Below, piece by piece: positions 48,226 through 59,161 of a DNA stretch of 64,000 nucleotides. Origin of the DNA: Proluteimonas flavola (lineage in GTDB: Bacteria > Pseudomonadota > Gammaproteobacteria > Xanthomonadales > Xanthomonadaceae). The position numbers and the translations under genes were made by a program. The notes beneath the pieces were generated by a model. The model was given only the letters and a program-made list of their open reading frames with translations. It did not search any database and was not told the DNA's origin. The stretch's first letter is position 1; each line of letters opens with the position of its first letter. Where the stretch lies: positions 267,151 to 331,150 of the forward strand of contig NZ_JAIWPU010000005.1 in assembly GCF_021191705.1 (NCBI RefSeq), written 5' to 3'.

Positions 48226-50661
48226 TCAGAAGCGGACGTTGACGCTCAGCCAGACGCTCCGGGCCTTGTCCTTGTTGTTGTAGTCGTCCTGCGCCGACAG
48301 CGTGTAACTGCCGTTGTCCTCGATGAAGGTGTACTGGTAGGAGGTGAAGTCGCGATCTAGCAGATTGTTGATGCGGGCGTTGACGGTGATCGTTTCGTTG
48401 AACCGGTAGGAAGCACCCAGGTGGAGGACTTCGTAGTCCTTCCAGTACAACTCCTGCGCAAGTGCGGTATCGAAACCGCGATAGCGCTTGGAGCGCGCCT
48501 CGGCGGTCAGGAACAGGTTGAAGGCGTCCGTCGCCTGCCAGTCCAGTGTGGCGTTGGCCATGTGCTTGGCGCTGTTGCCCAGCGGCCGGCCCGCATTGCT
48601 GCCGCTCTTCTGTTCGCTGTCGGTATAGGTGTAGTTGGCGCGGAAGCCGAACGCATTGCTGATCCGCCAGCGGCCCGCCACTTCGGCGCCCTGCACCACG
48701 ACCTCGTCGATGTTGACCGTCTTGCTCGAATTGGAATAGCCCAGGTCCGCGTAGTCGCCAGTGCTGGTGCAGGCGACGGTCAGCGTCGGCCCGCAGGCCT
48801 CCGAGCCGATCTTGTCGTCGAACTTGTTGTGGAAGATCGTGGCGTTGAAGCTGTGGCCGTCCGGATGCTGCCAGTAGGCGGCCAGTTCGGTGCTGGTGCT
48901 GGTTTCCGGCTGCAGGTCCGGGTTGCCGAACATCGGCGACACGCCCTGACTGCCGAAGCCGGTGATGCCGTCGTAGAGCTGGGTGGTCTTGGGGGTCTTG
49001 AAACCGGTGCTCACGCCGCCCTTGACCGTCCACTGTTCGCTGGCGCTCCACACACCGTACAGGCGTGGGCTGACGTGGTTGCCAAACACCTGATGGTCGT
49101 CGTAGCGCAGGCCGGCGGTCACCGACAGCGGCTCGGCGACCGTCCAGGTGTCCTCGACGAACAGCGAATACATGTCGTGCTTCTGCTTGGCGCCTGGCGT
49201 CCCGCGTTCCATGCCGAACACGCCGTCGATCAGTTCGCCCTGGATGACCTGCGCGCCGACGACCGCGACATGTTCGCCGTTCCACTGGAAGGGGAGATCG
49301 AGCTTGGCGTCCAGCGTGTACTGGTTGCTTTCGAGTGTGCGGTCGGGGCGGGGCAGATAGGCCAGCAGTTCCGCGTACTGGGCCGGCGTCAGGTTCGATT
49401 CCATGATCGCCAGCTTCTGTGCCTCGGACAAATTGTTCCAGCCGCTCGCGCTGTAACCGGTGCCCGTGGCGGAATTGGGGCAGTAGCCGCCGGCGTTGAC
49501 CGTACCGCCCAGGTTGCCGCAGGCCGCGTTCCAGAGCGACTGCATGCTCTGGCGCTCGGCTACGGTGTAGGGCAGTGTCCGACCCTCGTTGCGGGTTTCG
49601 ACGTAGCCCAGCGACACGAAGCTGTTGCCGAACGACCAGCGTCCCTCATGCGAGATCGACCAGTTGTCGCGGGTGAACTTCTGGCTGGGGCGATAGCCGG
49701 CGCGGGGTTCGATGCGCCCGGTGGTGCCGATGCGCAGCATGGCGCCGTAGTCGTCCACGGTGCCGACCGGGTATTCCTCGACGCCAAGATCGTTGATCTT
49801 GGTGCTGTTGTCGTATTCCTGGCGCGAGGTGTCGACGTCCAGGGTGATGGTCTGGGCGTCCGTGGGGGTCCAGCTCAGCGTGATGCCGGCTGCCTTGTTG
49901 GTGTTGTCGACGGTCTTGCCGCCGCCGCCGAAGCCCAGCGACCGGGTATGGACCTCGCCTGCCGGGTCGGTGACCGGCGCATACACCGGATTGGACGCGT
50001 CGCGCTCGTACCAGCTGCCGCGCGCGCTCAGGTTGAGCTTGCCGGGCACCAGCGGGCCGGTGATGAAGAAGTCGGCGGTGGTGTCGTCGCCGAACTGGTC
50101 GTCGGTCTCGAAGGTCCTGCCCAGCGTGACCGAGCCGGCCCAGCTGTCGAGCTCGCGCTTGGTGATGATGTTGATCACGCCACCCATCGCGTCGGCGCCG
50201 TAGAGCGTGGACATCGGGCCGCGGATGACCTCGATGCGCTCGATCGCATCCAGCGGCGGGATGTGGTTGAACTGGTTGCCGGCGAAGCTGTTGGGGTAGA
50301 TGTCGCCATGGTTGTTCTGGCGCTTGCCGTTGATCAGGATCAGGGTGTAGTCGGAGCCCATGCCGCGCATCGAGATGGTGCCCTGGCCGGTCTTGTCGCG
50401 GGTCTCGCCGATGTCCACGCCTTCGAGGTCGCGCACCGCGTCGAGCAGGGTCATGTACGGGCGCTTGGCCAGGTCTTCCTGGGTGATGACGCTGATGCTC
50501 GCCGGCGCATCGGTGAGTTTCTGCTCGAATCCGGCGGCGGTGACGACGATGGTGTCGAAATCCTTGGGCGAGGTGGCCGGCGCGGAATCGGCGAAGGCGG
50601 GGGCGGACAGCAGGCCCAGCAGGGCGATGGCGAGCGGACGGCGGATCGGGGAACGGTTCAT
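48226..50661 (-). CDS. TonB-dependent outer membrane receptor (FepA/CirA type)
   Basis: 811 residues from the ATG at 50661. Signal peptide MNRSPIRRPLAIALLGLLSAPAFA; TonB box-like DTIVVTA near 36-42; plug with RPYMTLLDAVRDLEGVD, GTISMRGMGSDYTLILINGK, IERIEVIRGPMSTLYGADAMGG; 22-strand barrel ending in VWLSVNVRF with terminal Phe. It imports an iron-siderophore or similar ligand using TonB energy. Behind a Fur-box promoter that also serves the small gene at 50813. Ligand not assignable. Confidence 0.93.
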   Translation of the reverse strand: MNRSPIRRPLAIALLGLLSAPAFADSAPATSPKDFDTIVVTAAGFEQKLTDAPASISVITQEDLAKRPYMTLLDAVRDLEGVDIGETRDKTGQGTISMRGMGSDYTLILINGKRQNNHGDIYPNSFAGNQFNHIPPLDAIERIEVIRGPMSTLYGADAMGGVINIITKRELDSWAGSVTLGRTFETDDQFGDDTTADFFITGPLVPGKLNLSARGSWYERDASNPVYAPVTDPAGEVHTRSLGFGGGGKTVDNTNKAAGITLSWTPTDAQTITLDVDTSRQEYDNSTKINDLGVEEYPVGTVDDYGAMLRIGTTGRIEPRAGYRPSQKFTRDNWSISHEGRWSFGNSFVSLGYVETRNEGRTLPYTVAERQSMQSLWNAACGNLGGTVNAGGYCPNSATGTGYSASGWNNLSEAQKLAIMESNLTPAQYAELLAYLPRPDRTLESNQYTLDAKLDLPFQWNGEHVAVVGAQVIQGELIDGVFGMERGTPGAKQKHDMYSLFVEDTWTVAEPLSVTAGLRYDDHQVFGNHVSPRLYGVWSASEQWTVKGGVSTGFKTPKTTQLYDGITGFGSQGVSPMFGNPDLQPETSTSTELAAYWQHPDGHSFNATIFHNKFDDKIGSEACGPTLTVACTSTGDYADLGYSNSSKTVNIDEVVVQGAEVAGRWRISNAFGFRANYTYTDSEQKSGSNAGRPLGNSAKHMANATLDWQATDAFNLFLTAEARSKRYRGFDTALAQELYWKDYEVLHLGASYRFNETITVNARINNLLDRDFTSYQYTFIEDNGSYTLSAQDDYNNKDKARSVWLSVNVRF

Positions 50662-50812
50662 GGAGGTCTCGTTGGACGGAGTCGGAGCGCGGCGTGGCGT
50701 CGGCTGGCCGGTATGAGGTGCGTATGCGGACATGCGACAGACCGCGTCGCATGGCATCCGGCGATGGGCGTACGCGATGCGGGCGCCGGCGCAGGCCGGC
50801 GGCATCCATGGA

Positions 50813-51250
50813 TCAGCAGGGCGGAGCGCGGCCGCGGTGCTGGCAGCGGGGCCGCCGGTGTCGTGGGGGCGCGAGTACGGGTCGCAGACGCCGCGCGAGG
50901 GGTCTGCGTCGCGATGCAGGCACGGCAGGCAGTGCCGTTGCAGCGAGGACGACATCGGCCGCCGGCAGGTGCAGACGCAGCGTCGCGAGGCTGTGGCACA
51001 ACGATGGCGTGTGTTCCTGCGTGGGCGGTGTCTCGCCGCCGTGTTCGACCTGGAAGCTCTGCGCGGCAGTCCCGGAGGCCGGGGTCACGGCCATCGCGGC
51101 CGGTCCCAGGGTGGCCGCCCACAGCAGTAGGAACAGCAGGCCGAGCGCCATGGCGCGCACCCGGTCGGCACACGGGCGCACGGATGTGCCGAACCGTTCC
51201 TTCAGTGATCGGATGCCCTGCGGCACGCCTGCTTCCCCCGCGGGCACCAT
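50813..51250 (-). CDS. Small exported protein before TonB receptor
   Basis: 145 residues from the ATG at 51250; an inner Met (MALGLLFLLLWAATLGPAAM) starts a clear hydrophobic signal or membrane helix. The mature part carries HGGETPPTQEHTPSLC and a second mild hydrophobic stretch (LPAADVVLAATALPA), and ends in an Arg/Pro-rich tail that may be spurious. It lies directly behind the Fur-box promoter, in line with the TonB receptor, so a metal-related role is likely. No family recognised. Confidence 0.5.
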   Translation of the reverse strand: MVPAGEAGVPQGIRSLKERFGTSVRPCADRVRAMALGLLFLLLWAATLGPAAMAVTPASGTAAQSFQVEHGGETPPTQEHTPSLCHSLATLRLHLPAADVVLAATALPAVPASRRRPLARRLRPVLAPPRHRRPRCQHRGRAPPC

Positions 51251-51264
51251 CGCCCGATCACGGG

Positions 51265-51294
51265 ATTTTAACCGAGAATGATTCTCGACACCAA
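51265..51294 (-). promoter_or_regulatory. Fur-box promoter of TonB receptor operon
   Basis: Palindrome CGAGAATGATTCTCG at 51273-51287, a close Fur-type site, lies between a -35 (TTGGTG, read on the minus strand, 51294-51289) and -10 (TAAAAT, 51270-51265) spaced by 18 bases. Fur with iron would block RNA polymerase here. The first start codon is at 51250. Confidence 0.75.
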
Positions 51295-51360
51295 AGGGTA
51301 ACGATTCCGGTTACCGCGGGTTGACGTGTCGATGCCGGTCCATCGTTGAGCGGTCGCGTT

Positions 51361-51696
51361 TCAGTCGCGGTCGTCCCGGGTCCAGACGCCCCCGTGCTCG
51401 ACCCTGGTCGGGAATTTGGCCACCGGCTCGTACGCAGGCGCGCACAGCGGGCGGCCGTCGCGCACGTCGAACTTCGCGCCGTGCAGCACGCATTCGATCG
51501 TGCCGGATGCCGCATCGAACGCGCCTCCGCTCGTCAGGCCGAAGTCCTCGTGGCTGCACTGGTCCTCGAGCGCGTAGAGATCGCCGTCGAGGTTGAAGAC
51601 GATGATCGGCACGCTGGTGATCTCGTCGAAGGTGGTGCGCATCTCGCCCGGCAGCAACTCGCCGGTGGCGCAGACGAAGGTCCAGGTCTCGCTCAT
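51361..51696 (-). CDS. Rieske [2Fe-2S] ferredoxin-like protein
   Basis: 111 residues from the ATG at 51696. Cluster ligands Cys47-x-His49 (DQCSHEDFG) and Cys69-x2-His72 (ECVLHGAKFD) in a small beta protein. Such stand-alone Rieske proteins pass electrons to non-haem oxygenases; here it ends the suf operon, an order I recall from other xanthomonads, so a link with Fe-S assembly is likely. Overlaps the GNAT gene by four bases. Confidence 0.9.
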   Translation of the reverse strand: MSETWTFVCATGELLPGEMRTTFDEITSVPIIVFNLDGDLYALEDQCSHEDFGLTSGGAFDAASGTIECVLHGAKFDVRDGRPLCAPAYEPVAKFPTRVEHGGVWTRDDRD

Positions 51697-52232
51697 GCCG
51701 CCACTCCAAAGGTTTTTTCCAGTACCTCGAACCGCAGGTCGTCGCGTCGCGGAATGCCGAAGCGGGTGTCGCCGTAGGGAAACGGTTTGTGCACGCCGGT
51801 GCGGCGATAGCCGCGCCGCACGTACCAGGCGATCAGTGCGTCGCGCACGTCGATGACCGTCATGCGCATGCCGGGCAGGCGCCATTCGTCGCGGGCGATG
51901 CGTTCGCACTCGCGCAGCAGGGCGTCGCCAGTGCCGCGGCCCTGTAGCGTGGGATCGACCGCGAACATGCCGAAGTAGCCGACGCCGTCCTCGATCGCCA
52001 CGTGCGCGCAGGCGAGCGGGCGTCCGTCTTCGCCATCGATCACGACGACGCGGCTGTCGGGGCGGACGATGTCGTGCGCCAGCACATCGGGATCGATGCG
52101 CGCGCCGTCGAGCAGGTCGGCCTCGGTGGTCCAGCCGCTGCGGCTGGACTCGCCGCGATAGGCGGCCGTCACCAGGGTGACGAGGGCGGGGACATCGACA
52201 GGCGAAGCGGCACGGAATACGGGAGCGGACAT
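51693..52232 (-). CDS. GNAT-family N-acetyltransferase
   Basis: 179 residues. Acetyl-CoA site in YFGMFAVDPTLQGRGTGDALL (V-x-P-x2-Q-x-R-G-x-G/A pattern). N terminus VFRAASPVDVPALVTLVTAAYRGES and end AWYVRRGYRRTG are typical. Substrate unknown. Lies between sufS and the Rieske gene. Confidence 0.88.
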   Translation of the reverse strand: MSAPVFRAASPVDVPALVTLVTAAYRGESSRSGWTTEADLLDGARIDPDVLAHDIVRPDSRVVVIDGEDGRPLACAHVAIEDGVGYFGMFAVDPTLQGRGTGDALLRECERIARDEWRLPGMRMTVIDVRDALIAWYVRRGYRRTGVHKPFPYGDTRFGIPRRDDLRFEVLEKTFGVAA

Positions 52233-52305
52233 GGCGGCGGCGGGAGTCGGGACCGGCCCATTATCCCGCCGAGGGGGTGCGCCTGCTGCAACCAGAAGGG
52301 CATGC

Positions 52306-52331
52306 CCATCGCGGCCAAGGCCGCTCCCACA
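52306..52331. repeat. Short intergenic palindromic repeat after sufS
   Basis: ATCGCGGCCAAGGCCGCTCC with central GCGGCC-AA-GGCCGC hairpin (52311-52324), then CACA. I recognise this type (TGGGAGCGGCCTTGGCCGCGAT on the other strand) as an abundant intergenic repeat of Lysobacter/Xanthomonas-type genomes. It lies 13 bases past the sufS stop and could serve as its transcript end. Confidence 0.6.
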
Positions 52332-52343
52332 TGGGATGCAGGC

Positions 52344-53627
52344 TCAACCGAGCAGCGTGCGCACCTTGCGCAGGGCGGCGACGAAGGCGTCGACTTCGTC
52401 GTGCGTGTTGTAGAAAGCGGGCGACGCGCGGCACGTGGCGGCAACGCCGTAGAACTGCAGCAGCGGATGCGCGCAGTGCTGGCCGGAGCGGATCGCGACG
52501 CCTTCGAGATCCAGCAGCGTGGCGAGATCGTGCGCATGCGCGCCTTCGATCAGGAACGCGACGACCGCGGCCTTGTCCGGCGCGGTGCCGAAGATGCGCA
52601 GACCGTCGATCTCCTGCAGCGATTCGGTGAGGTGCGCGAGCAGCTCGGCCTCGCGGCGTTCGACGTGATCCATGCCGAGCCGGTCGAGATAGTCGACCGC
52701 GGCGCCGAGGCCGACGAAGCCGGCGATGTTCGGCGTGCCGGCCTCGAAGCGGTGCGGCGGATCGTTGTAGACCGTCTTCCCGAAGCTGACTTCCTTGATC
52801 ATCTCGCCGCCGCCGAGGAACGGCGGCATGGCCTGCAGATGCTCGCGGCGCGCCCACAGCGCGCCGGTACCGGTCGGGCCGCACATCTTGTGGCCGGTGA
52901 AGGCGTAGAAATCGCAGCCGAGCGCAGCGACGTCGACGCGGCGGTGCGGCACCGCCTGCGAGCCGTCGATGACGGTGACGATGCCGCGCTTGCGCGCCTC
53001 GCGGCAAATCTCGCGCACCGGGTTCACCGTGCCGAGCACGTTGGAGACCTGGGTCAGCGCGAGCAGCTTGACGTCGGACGTCATCGCGCGGCGCAGGGCG
53101 TCGAGGTCGAGCGTGCCGTCCTCGAGGATCTCGGCCACGCGCACCGTTGCACCGGTGCGCTCGGCGACCAGCTGCCACGGCACGATGTTGGCGTGGTGCT
53201 CCATGCGCGAGACGAGGATCGTGTCGCCGGCCTTGAGCCGCGGCAGCGCCCACGAGTAGGCGACCAGATTGATCGCGAACGTCGTGCCGCTGCACAGCAC
53301 CAGTTCGTCGCTGCGCACGTTGAGGAAACGCGCGAGCCTGGTGCGCGTGCCCTCGTAGGCTTCGGTCGCCTCGGTGCCGAGCTGGTGCACCGCGCGGCTG
53401 ACGTTGGCGTTCTGGCGCCGGTAGTAGCCGTCGACGGCGTCGATCACCGATGCGGGCTTCTGGCCGGTGTTGGCGTTGTCGAAGTAGATCAGCGGCTTGC
53501 CGTGGACTTCGCGCAGCAGCAGCGGGAAATCGGCGCGCACGGCAGCCCAGTCGACGCTGCCGCCATGCGCGCTCGGTGCGCTGGGTGCGCTGAACGGTGG
53601 CGTGATCGGCGGCAGTGTGGCGCTCAT
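52344..53627 (-). CDS. sufS: Cysteine desulfurase SufS
   Basis: 427 residues from the ATG at 53627. PLP enzyme that takes sulfur from cysteine for Fe-S clusters. PLP lysine Lys247 in FTGHKMCGPTG, catalytic Cys385 in GQHCAHPLL, and MEHHANIVPWQ and SQAVPHRRVDV of the group II desulfurases. The segment CRASPAFYNT replaces the usual RASFAFYNT; the Ser/Pro change is unusual but not at a catalytic residue. Overlaps sufD by four bases. Confidence 0.96.
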   Translation of the reverse strand: MSATLPPITPPFSAPSAPSAHGGSVDWAAVRADFPLLLREVHGKPLIYFDNANTGQKPASVIDAVDGYYRRQNANVSRAVHQLGTEATEAYEGTRTRLARFLNVRSDELVLCSGTTFAINLVAYSWALPRLKAGDTILVSRMEHHANIVPWQLVAERTGATVRVAEILEDGTLDLDALRRAMTSDVKLLALTQVSNVLGTVNPVREICREARKRGIVTVIDGSQAVPHRRVDVAALGCDFYAFTGHKMCGPTGTGALWARREHLQAMPPFLGGGEMIKEVSFGKTVYNDPPHRFEAGTPNIAGFVGLGAAVDYLDRLGMDHVERREAELLAHLTESLQEIDGLRIFGTAPDKAAVVAFLIEGAHAHDLATLLDLEGVAIRSGQHCAHPLLQFYGVAATCRASPAFYNTHDEVDAFVAALRKVRTLLG

Positions 53628-54861
53628 GCGAGTGCGAGTCCCGAGAGCGCGCGATCCAGGCTGGCTTCGGCGTGCGCACGCAGCGCGGGATCGGCAATCG
53701 TCGACAGCGGCTCGCGGACGAACGCGGCGGTCAGCAGGCGCTGGGCATCCGGCGCCGGCAGGCCGCGCGAACGCAGGTAGAACAACGCGCCCGGGTCGAG
53801 CTGGCCGACCGTCGCGCCATGCGCGGCCTGTACTTCGTCGGCGTGGATCACCAGCACCGGCTGGGTGTCGATCTCGGCCGTGGGCGACAGCAGCAGGTTC
53901 TTGTTCGACAGGCGCGCGTCGGTGCCGTCGGCGCCGGCATCGATGGTGATGCCGCCATGGAACACGACGCGGCCGCGCTGGTCGCCGATGCCGCGCCACT
54001 TGAGTTCGCAGGCGGTGTTCCTGGCGACGTGGCGGATGCCCAGGCGCGTGTCGACGTGCGCGCGGCCACCGGCCAGCAGCACACCGTTCGCGGTCAGGCG
54101 CGCATCGTCGCCGAGCAGGCGCACGTCGAGCTCGTGGCGCGACAGCGCGCCGCCGGCCTCGACATCGACGCGGGTATAGACCGAGGCGGCCTGCAGCTCG
54201 GCGTCGGTGCGCAGGAAGCTGGTCGCGCCGATGCCGCGGTGCTGCAGGCGCACGTGGTGCAGCCCGGCGTGGTCGGCGACGCGCAGCGAGACGATGGTGT
54301 TGTCGAGATGGCGGTGCGCGCCGGCATCGAGGTGATGCTCGACCAGCGTCAGCGCCGCGCCTTTGCCGAGCACGACGTGGTGACGCAGATGCCAGGCGAG
54401 ATCGCCCTCGGCAGGCGCGCCGACGAACACCAGATGCACGGGTGCGTCGATGCGGGCACCGGCTTCGACCGATACCGAGGCGCCGTCGCGCGCGAGTGCG
54501 CCGTTGAGGCGGGCGAACACGGCGTCGTCGCGATTGTCGATCTCGGGCAGCGCGCCGACATCGGCGAGCGTACCGATCGACAGGCCCGGTACGGACGCGC
54601 CTGCGTCGGATAGTGCTGCGGACAGCCGGCCGTTGACGAAGACCAGGCGCGGCGCGGGAATCGCGGCCAGCAGTCCGGCGTCGACAGCCGGATCGGCCTG
54701 CGGCGCGACGAAACTGCGACGCTCGAGTGCGCGCAGCGAGGTGTACTTCCAGGCTTCGCTGCGCGGGCCGGGCAGGCCGGTGGCGAGCGTCGCGTCGAGG
54801 GCCGCACGACGCGTGGCGTCGCCATCGAACCCGGCGGCGAGAGAGTCGAGCAGGGCACTCA

Positions 54862-54862
<1 letters not shown>
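53624..54862 (-). CDS. sufD: Fe-S assembly scaffold protein SufD
   Basis: 412 residues from the ATG at 54862, overlapping the sufC stop (ATGA). RSEAWKYTSLRALERRSF near the start, central right-handed beta-helix repeats, and VQAAHGATVGQLDPGALFYLRSRGL with the conserved His/Gly loop near the end. Forms SufBC2D with neighbours, where clusters are built. Cytoplasmic. Confidence 0.94.
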
Positions 54863-55650
<788 letters not shown>

Positions 55651-55747
55651 GGGGATTCGAAATGAGGGATTGGGGATTCGGAAAAGGCGGGGAACCGGAC
55701 TGCGGTCGGGCTCTTGCGAATCCCAATCCCCAATCCCGAATCCCGAA
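55651..55747. repeat. GGGATTCG-type inverted repeat between sufC and sufB
   Basis: GGGATTGGGGATTCGG at 55666-55681 faces a complementary stretch (CGAATCCCAATCCCCAATCCC, about 55717-55737, followed by CGAATCCC) across about 35 bases of GC-rich sequence. Copies of this type appear between genes in Xanthomonadaceae. The 110-base gap is the only sizeable one in the suf operon, so it may have been inserted. Confidence 0.65.
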
Positions 55748-55760
55748 GGTTCGGTGGGCG

Positions 55761-57233
<1,473 letters not shown>

Positions 57234-57249
57234 GGGGGCTGCCTACTGT

Positions 57250-57720
57250 CTAAGCGCGGGCGAGGCGGGCGTCGATGCGCTTCGCCCCACCGGCGGTGGA
57301 AATGGGGTGTGGACGCGGCGCGTCGCCCTGCATCTGCGCCAGGCTCACGGCGCGCAGCGCATCGGCCACCACGTCGTTGATCCGGCGCCAGTTGCCGCGC
57401 ACGCCGCACTGCTCGGAAATGCCGCACTGGCCGTCGTGCAGGCTGCACTCGGTCATCGCGAGCGGCCCTTCCATGGCCTCGACGATTTCCACCAGGCTGA
57501 TGGCCGCGGCCTCACGTGCCAGGCGATAGCCGCCGTTGGCGCCGCGGAAGCCTTCGACCAGACCGGCCTGCGCCAGCGGCTTGAGCAGCTTGCTGACCGT
57601 CGGCGCCTCGAGGCCCGATTGCTCTGCCAGATCGGACGCACTCATCACCACCTGCGGCCGCGCGGCGAGCACGGTCAGGACGACGGTGGCGTAATCGGTG
57701 AGCTTGGTGACACGGAGCAT
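57250..57720 (-). CDS. Rrf2-family SUF regulator (IscR-like)
   Basis: 156 residues from the ATG at 57720. Winged helix with VTKLTDYATVVLTVLA and LEAPTVSKLLKPLAQAGLVEGFRGANGGYRL; cluster ligands Cys92, Cys99 and Cys105 (TECSLHDGQCGISEQC). Binds a [2Fe-2S] cluster and would repress the operon when clusters are plentiful. First gene of the suf operon; ends in TAG. Confidence 0.93.
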   Translation of the reverse strand: MLRVTKLTDYATVVLTVLAARPQVVMSASDLAEQSGLEAPTVSKLLKPLAQAGLVEGFRGANGGYRLAREAAAISLVEIVEAMEGPLAMTECSLHDGQCGISEQCGVRGNWRRINDVVADALRAVSLAQMQGDAPRPHPISTAGGAKRIDARLARA

Positions 57721-57905
57721 TGCGGGCGGGGGCGACCGGAAGAGCGTCGGATGAAAGCGGACCAAAATTGTACGCTTTTGCGTCCGGCAGCTCAATGTGG
57801 CCGGCAACGGGCGTTCATCGCAGGGGCGCGGCGGCGACGCGCTGTCGCTGGCGGCTCGACGGGTTGTTGGCCACAATGCGGGTTCACCCCGCCGTGGAAT
57901 CCGCA

Positions 57906-58400
57906 ATGCCCAAGACGCCGAAGAAGCCCAGGACGCCGAAGAAGATCGAGGCGCGTCTGTCGAGCATCCACGGCAACGGGGTGTTCGCGACCCAGGCCAT
58001 CGCCAAGGGCGAGCGGATCGTCCGCTACAAGGGATTGCTGCGTACGCACGACGAGGTCGATGCGCAGTACGGCGATGTCGACGAGGACGGCCACACGTTC
58101 CTCTTCACGCTCAACGACGACTACGTCATCGACGGGAACGAGGACGGCAACATCGCGCGCTGGATCAACCACAGCTGCGCGCCGAACTGCGAAGCGGTGG
58201 TGCAGGAGGATCCGAAGGAGCGCCGGCACAAGGACAAGGTCTTCATCGAGGCGATCCGCGACATCGCGGCCGGCGAGGAACTGGCCTACAACTATGGCAT
58301 CACCCTCGCCGAGCGACACACGCCGAAGCTCAAGAAGCTGTGGGGCTGCCGCTGCGGTTCGAAGAAGTGCACCGGCACGATACTGCAGCCCAAGAGATAA
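57906..58400 (+). CDS. SET-domain lysine methyltransferase-like protein
   Basis: 164 residues from the ATG at 57906 (an ATG at 57879 in frame is possible). Basic N-terminal tail (MPKTPKKPRTPKKI), then a complete SET domain: IHGNGVFATQAIAKGERI, ARWINHSCAPNCEAV with the cofactor-site NHSC, AGEELAYNYG with the catalytic Tyr, and a post-SET Cys cluster WGCRCGSKKCTG. Methyl donor SAM; substrate in bacteria not known. Divergent from the suf operon. Confidence 0.9.
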   Translation: MPKTPKKPRTPKKIEARLSSIHGNGVFATQAIAKGERIVRYKGLLRTHDEVDAQYGDVDEDGHTFLFTLNDDYVIDGNEDGNIARWINHSCAPNCEAVVQEDPKERRHKDKVFIEAIRDIAAGEELAYNYGITLAERHTPKLKKLWGCRCGSKKCTGTILQPKR

Positions 58401-58464
58401 AGCGGTCTTCCGCGCAGTGGAAGCGGGCGATGCACCTGCCCCCGTGGAAGAGGTGCTTTGAATC

Positions 58465-59151
58465 CTACTGCGAGGAAACCTCCCGCAGATCCGCCGACGC
58501 GATCCGCCATGCGCGCTGCGCGTCGCTGGCGCCGTCGACCATGGCGCGGCGCAGGACGTAGCGGCCTTCGAAACGACGGCTGCTGCCGTCGGTCTGCTGG
58601 GCGCGGAGCGAGACGGGCACTTCGATGAAGCGCGAGCCGGCGGCGGCTTCGACCGCGCCCGGTGCGCCGATGTCGACCATCACCACCGAGGTGTCGCCGA
58701 AGCCGGCCGCGAACTGTTCGGGCGACTGTCCGCTGGCGCGGCCGCCATCGGACCACAGTGCGTAGGCGCGCGCGTAGTCGACCGCGTTGATCGCGGCGTA
58801 GTAGGTGCGGATCACCGCGGCGGCTTCTTCGGGCGTCGGCTCAGGATCGGCGACGGCGGTGTCGCCCGGTACGCCGGTGAGGCCGGTTTCCGGATTGTCT
58901 TCGAGTGGCCGCAGTGCGCTTTCCTCGATGCCGGCTTCGGGCAGCGGCTGTTCGCCGCCGAGCGGGATGTTGCCGGGGCCCGGCGCTCCGCTCAGGCCGG
59001 TGACGCCGCCCGCGTTCTGTTGCGGCTGCGGCAACGGACCGTCGGTCGCCTGGCCGGATGCCGCGGCATCGGCGCGTGCCGCGTCGCGGTCGCAGGCGCC
59101 GAGTGCGCACACCAGCGCGAATGCGACCGCCAGTGCCCCGCCGTGACGCAC
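58465..59151 (-). CDS. Hypothetical lipoprotein
   Basis: 228 residues from GTG at 59151, chosen because it starts the lipoprotein signal (HGGALAVAFALVCALGAC, lipobox LGAC). A Gly/Pro/Gln-rich linker (about 25-90) joins to a domain with EEAAAVIRTYYAAINAVDYARAY, an NTF2-like or DUF-type helix seen in envelope proteins. Directly downstream of another lipoprotein gene and probably co-transcribed. Confidence 0.78.
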   Translation of the reverse strand: MRHGGALAVAFALVCALGACDRDAARADAAASGQATDGPLPQPQQNAGGVTGLSGAPGPGNIPLGGEQPLPEAGIEESALRPLEDNPETGLTGVPGDTAVADPEPTPEEAAAVIRTYYAAINAVDYARAYALWSDGGRASGQSPEQFAAGFGDTSVVMVDIGAPGAVEAAAGSRFIEVPVSLRAQQTDGSSRRFEGRYVLRRAMVDGASDAQRAWRIASADLREVSSQ

Positions 59152-59161
59152 GGTGCCGCGG

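Noticed and set aside
48421..51324. 967-codon open frame opposite the TonB receptor
   Set aside because: Antisense shadow of the receptor; low-complexity, no recognisable protein features.
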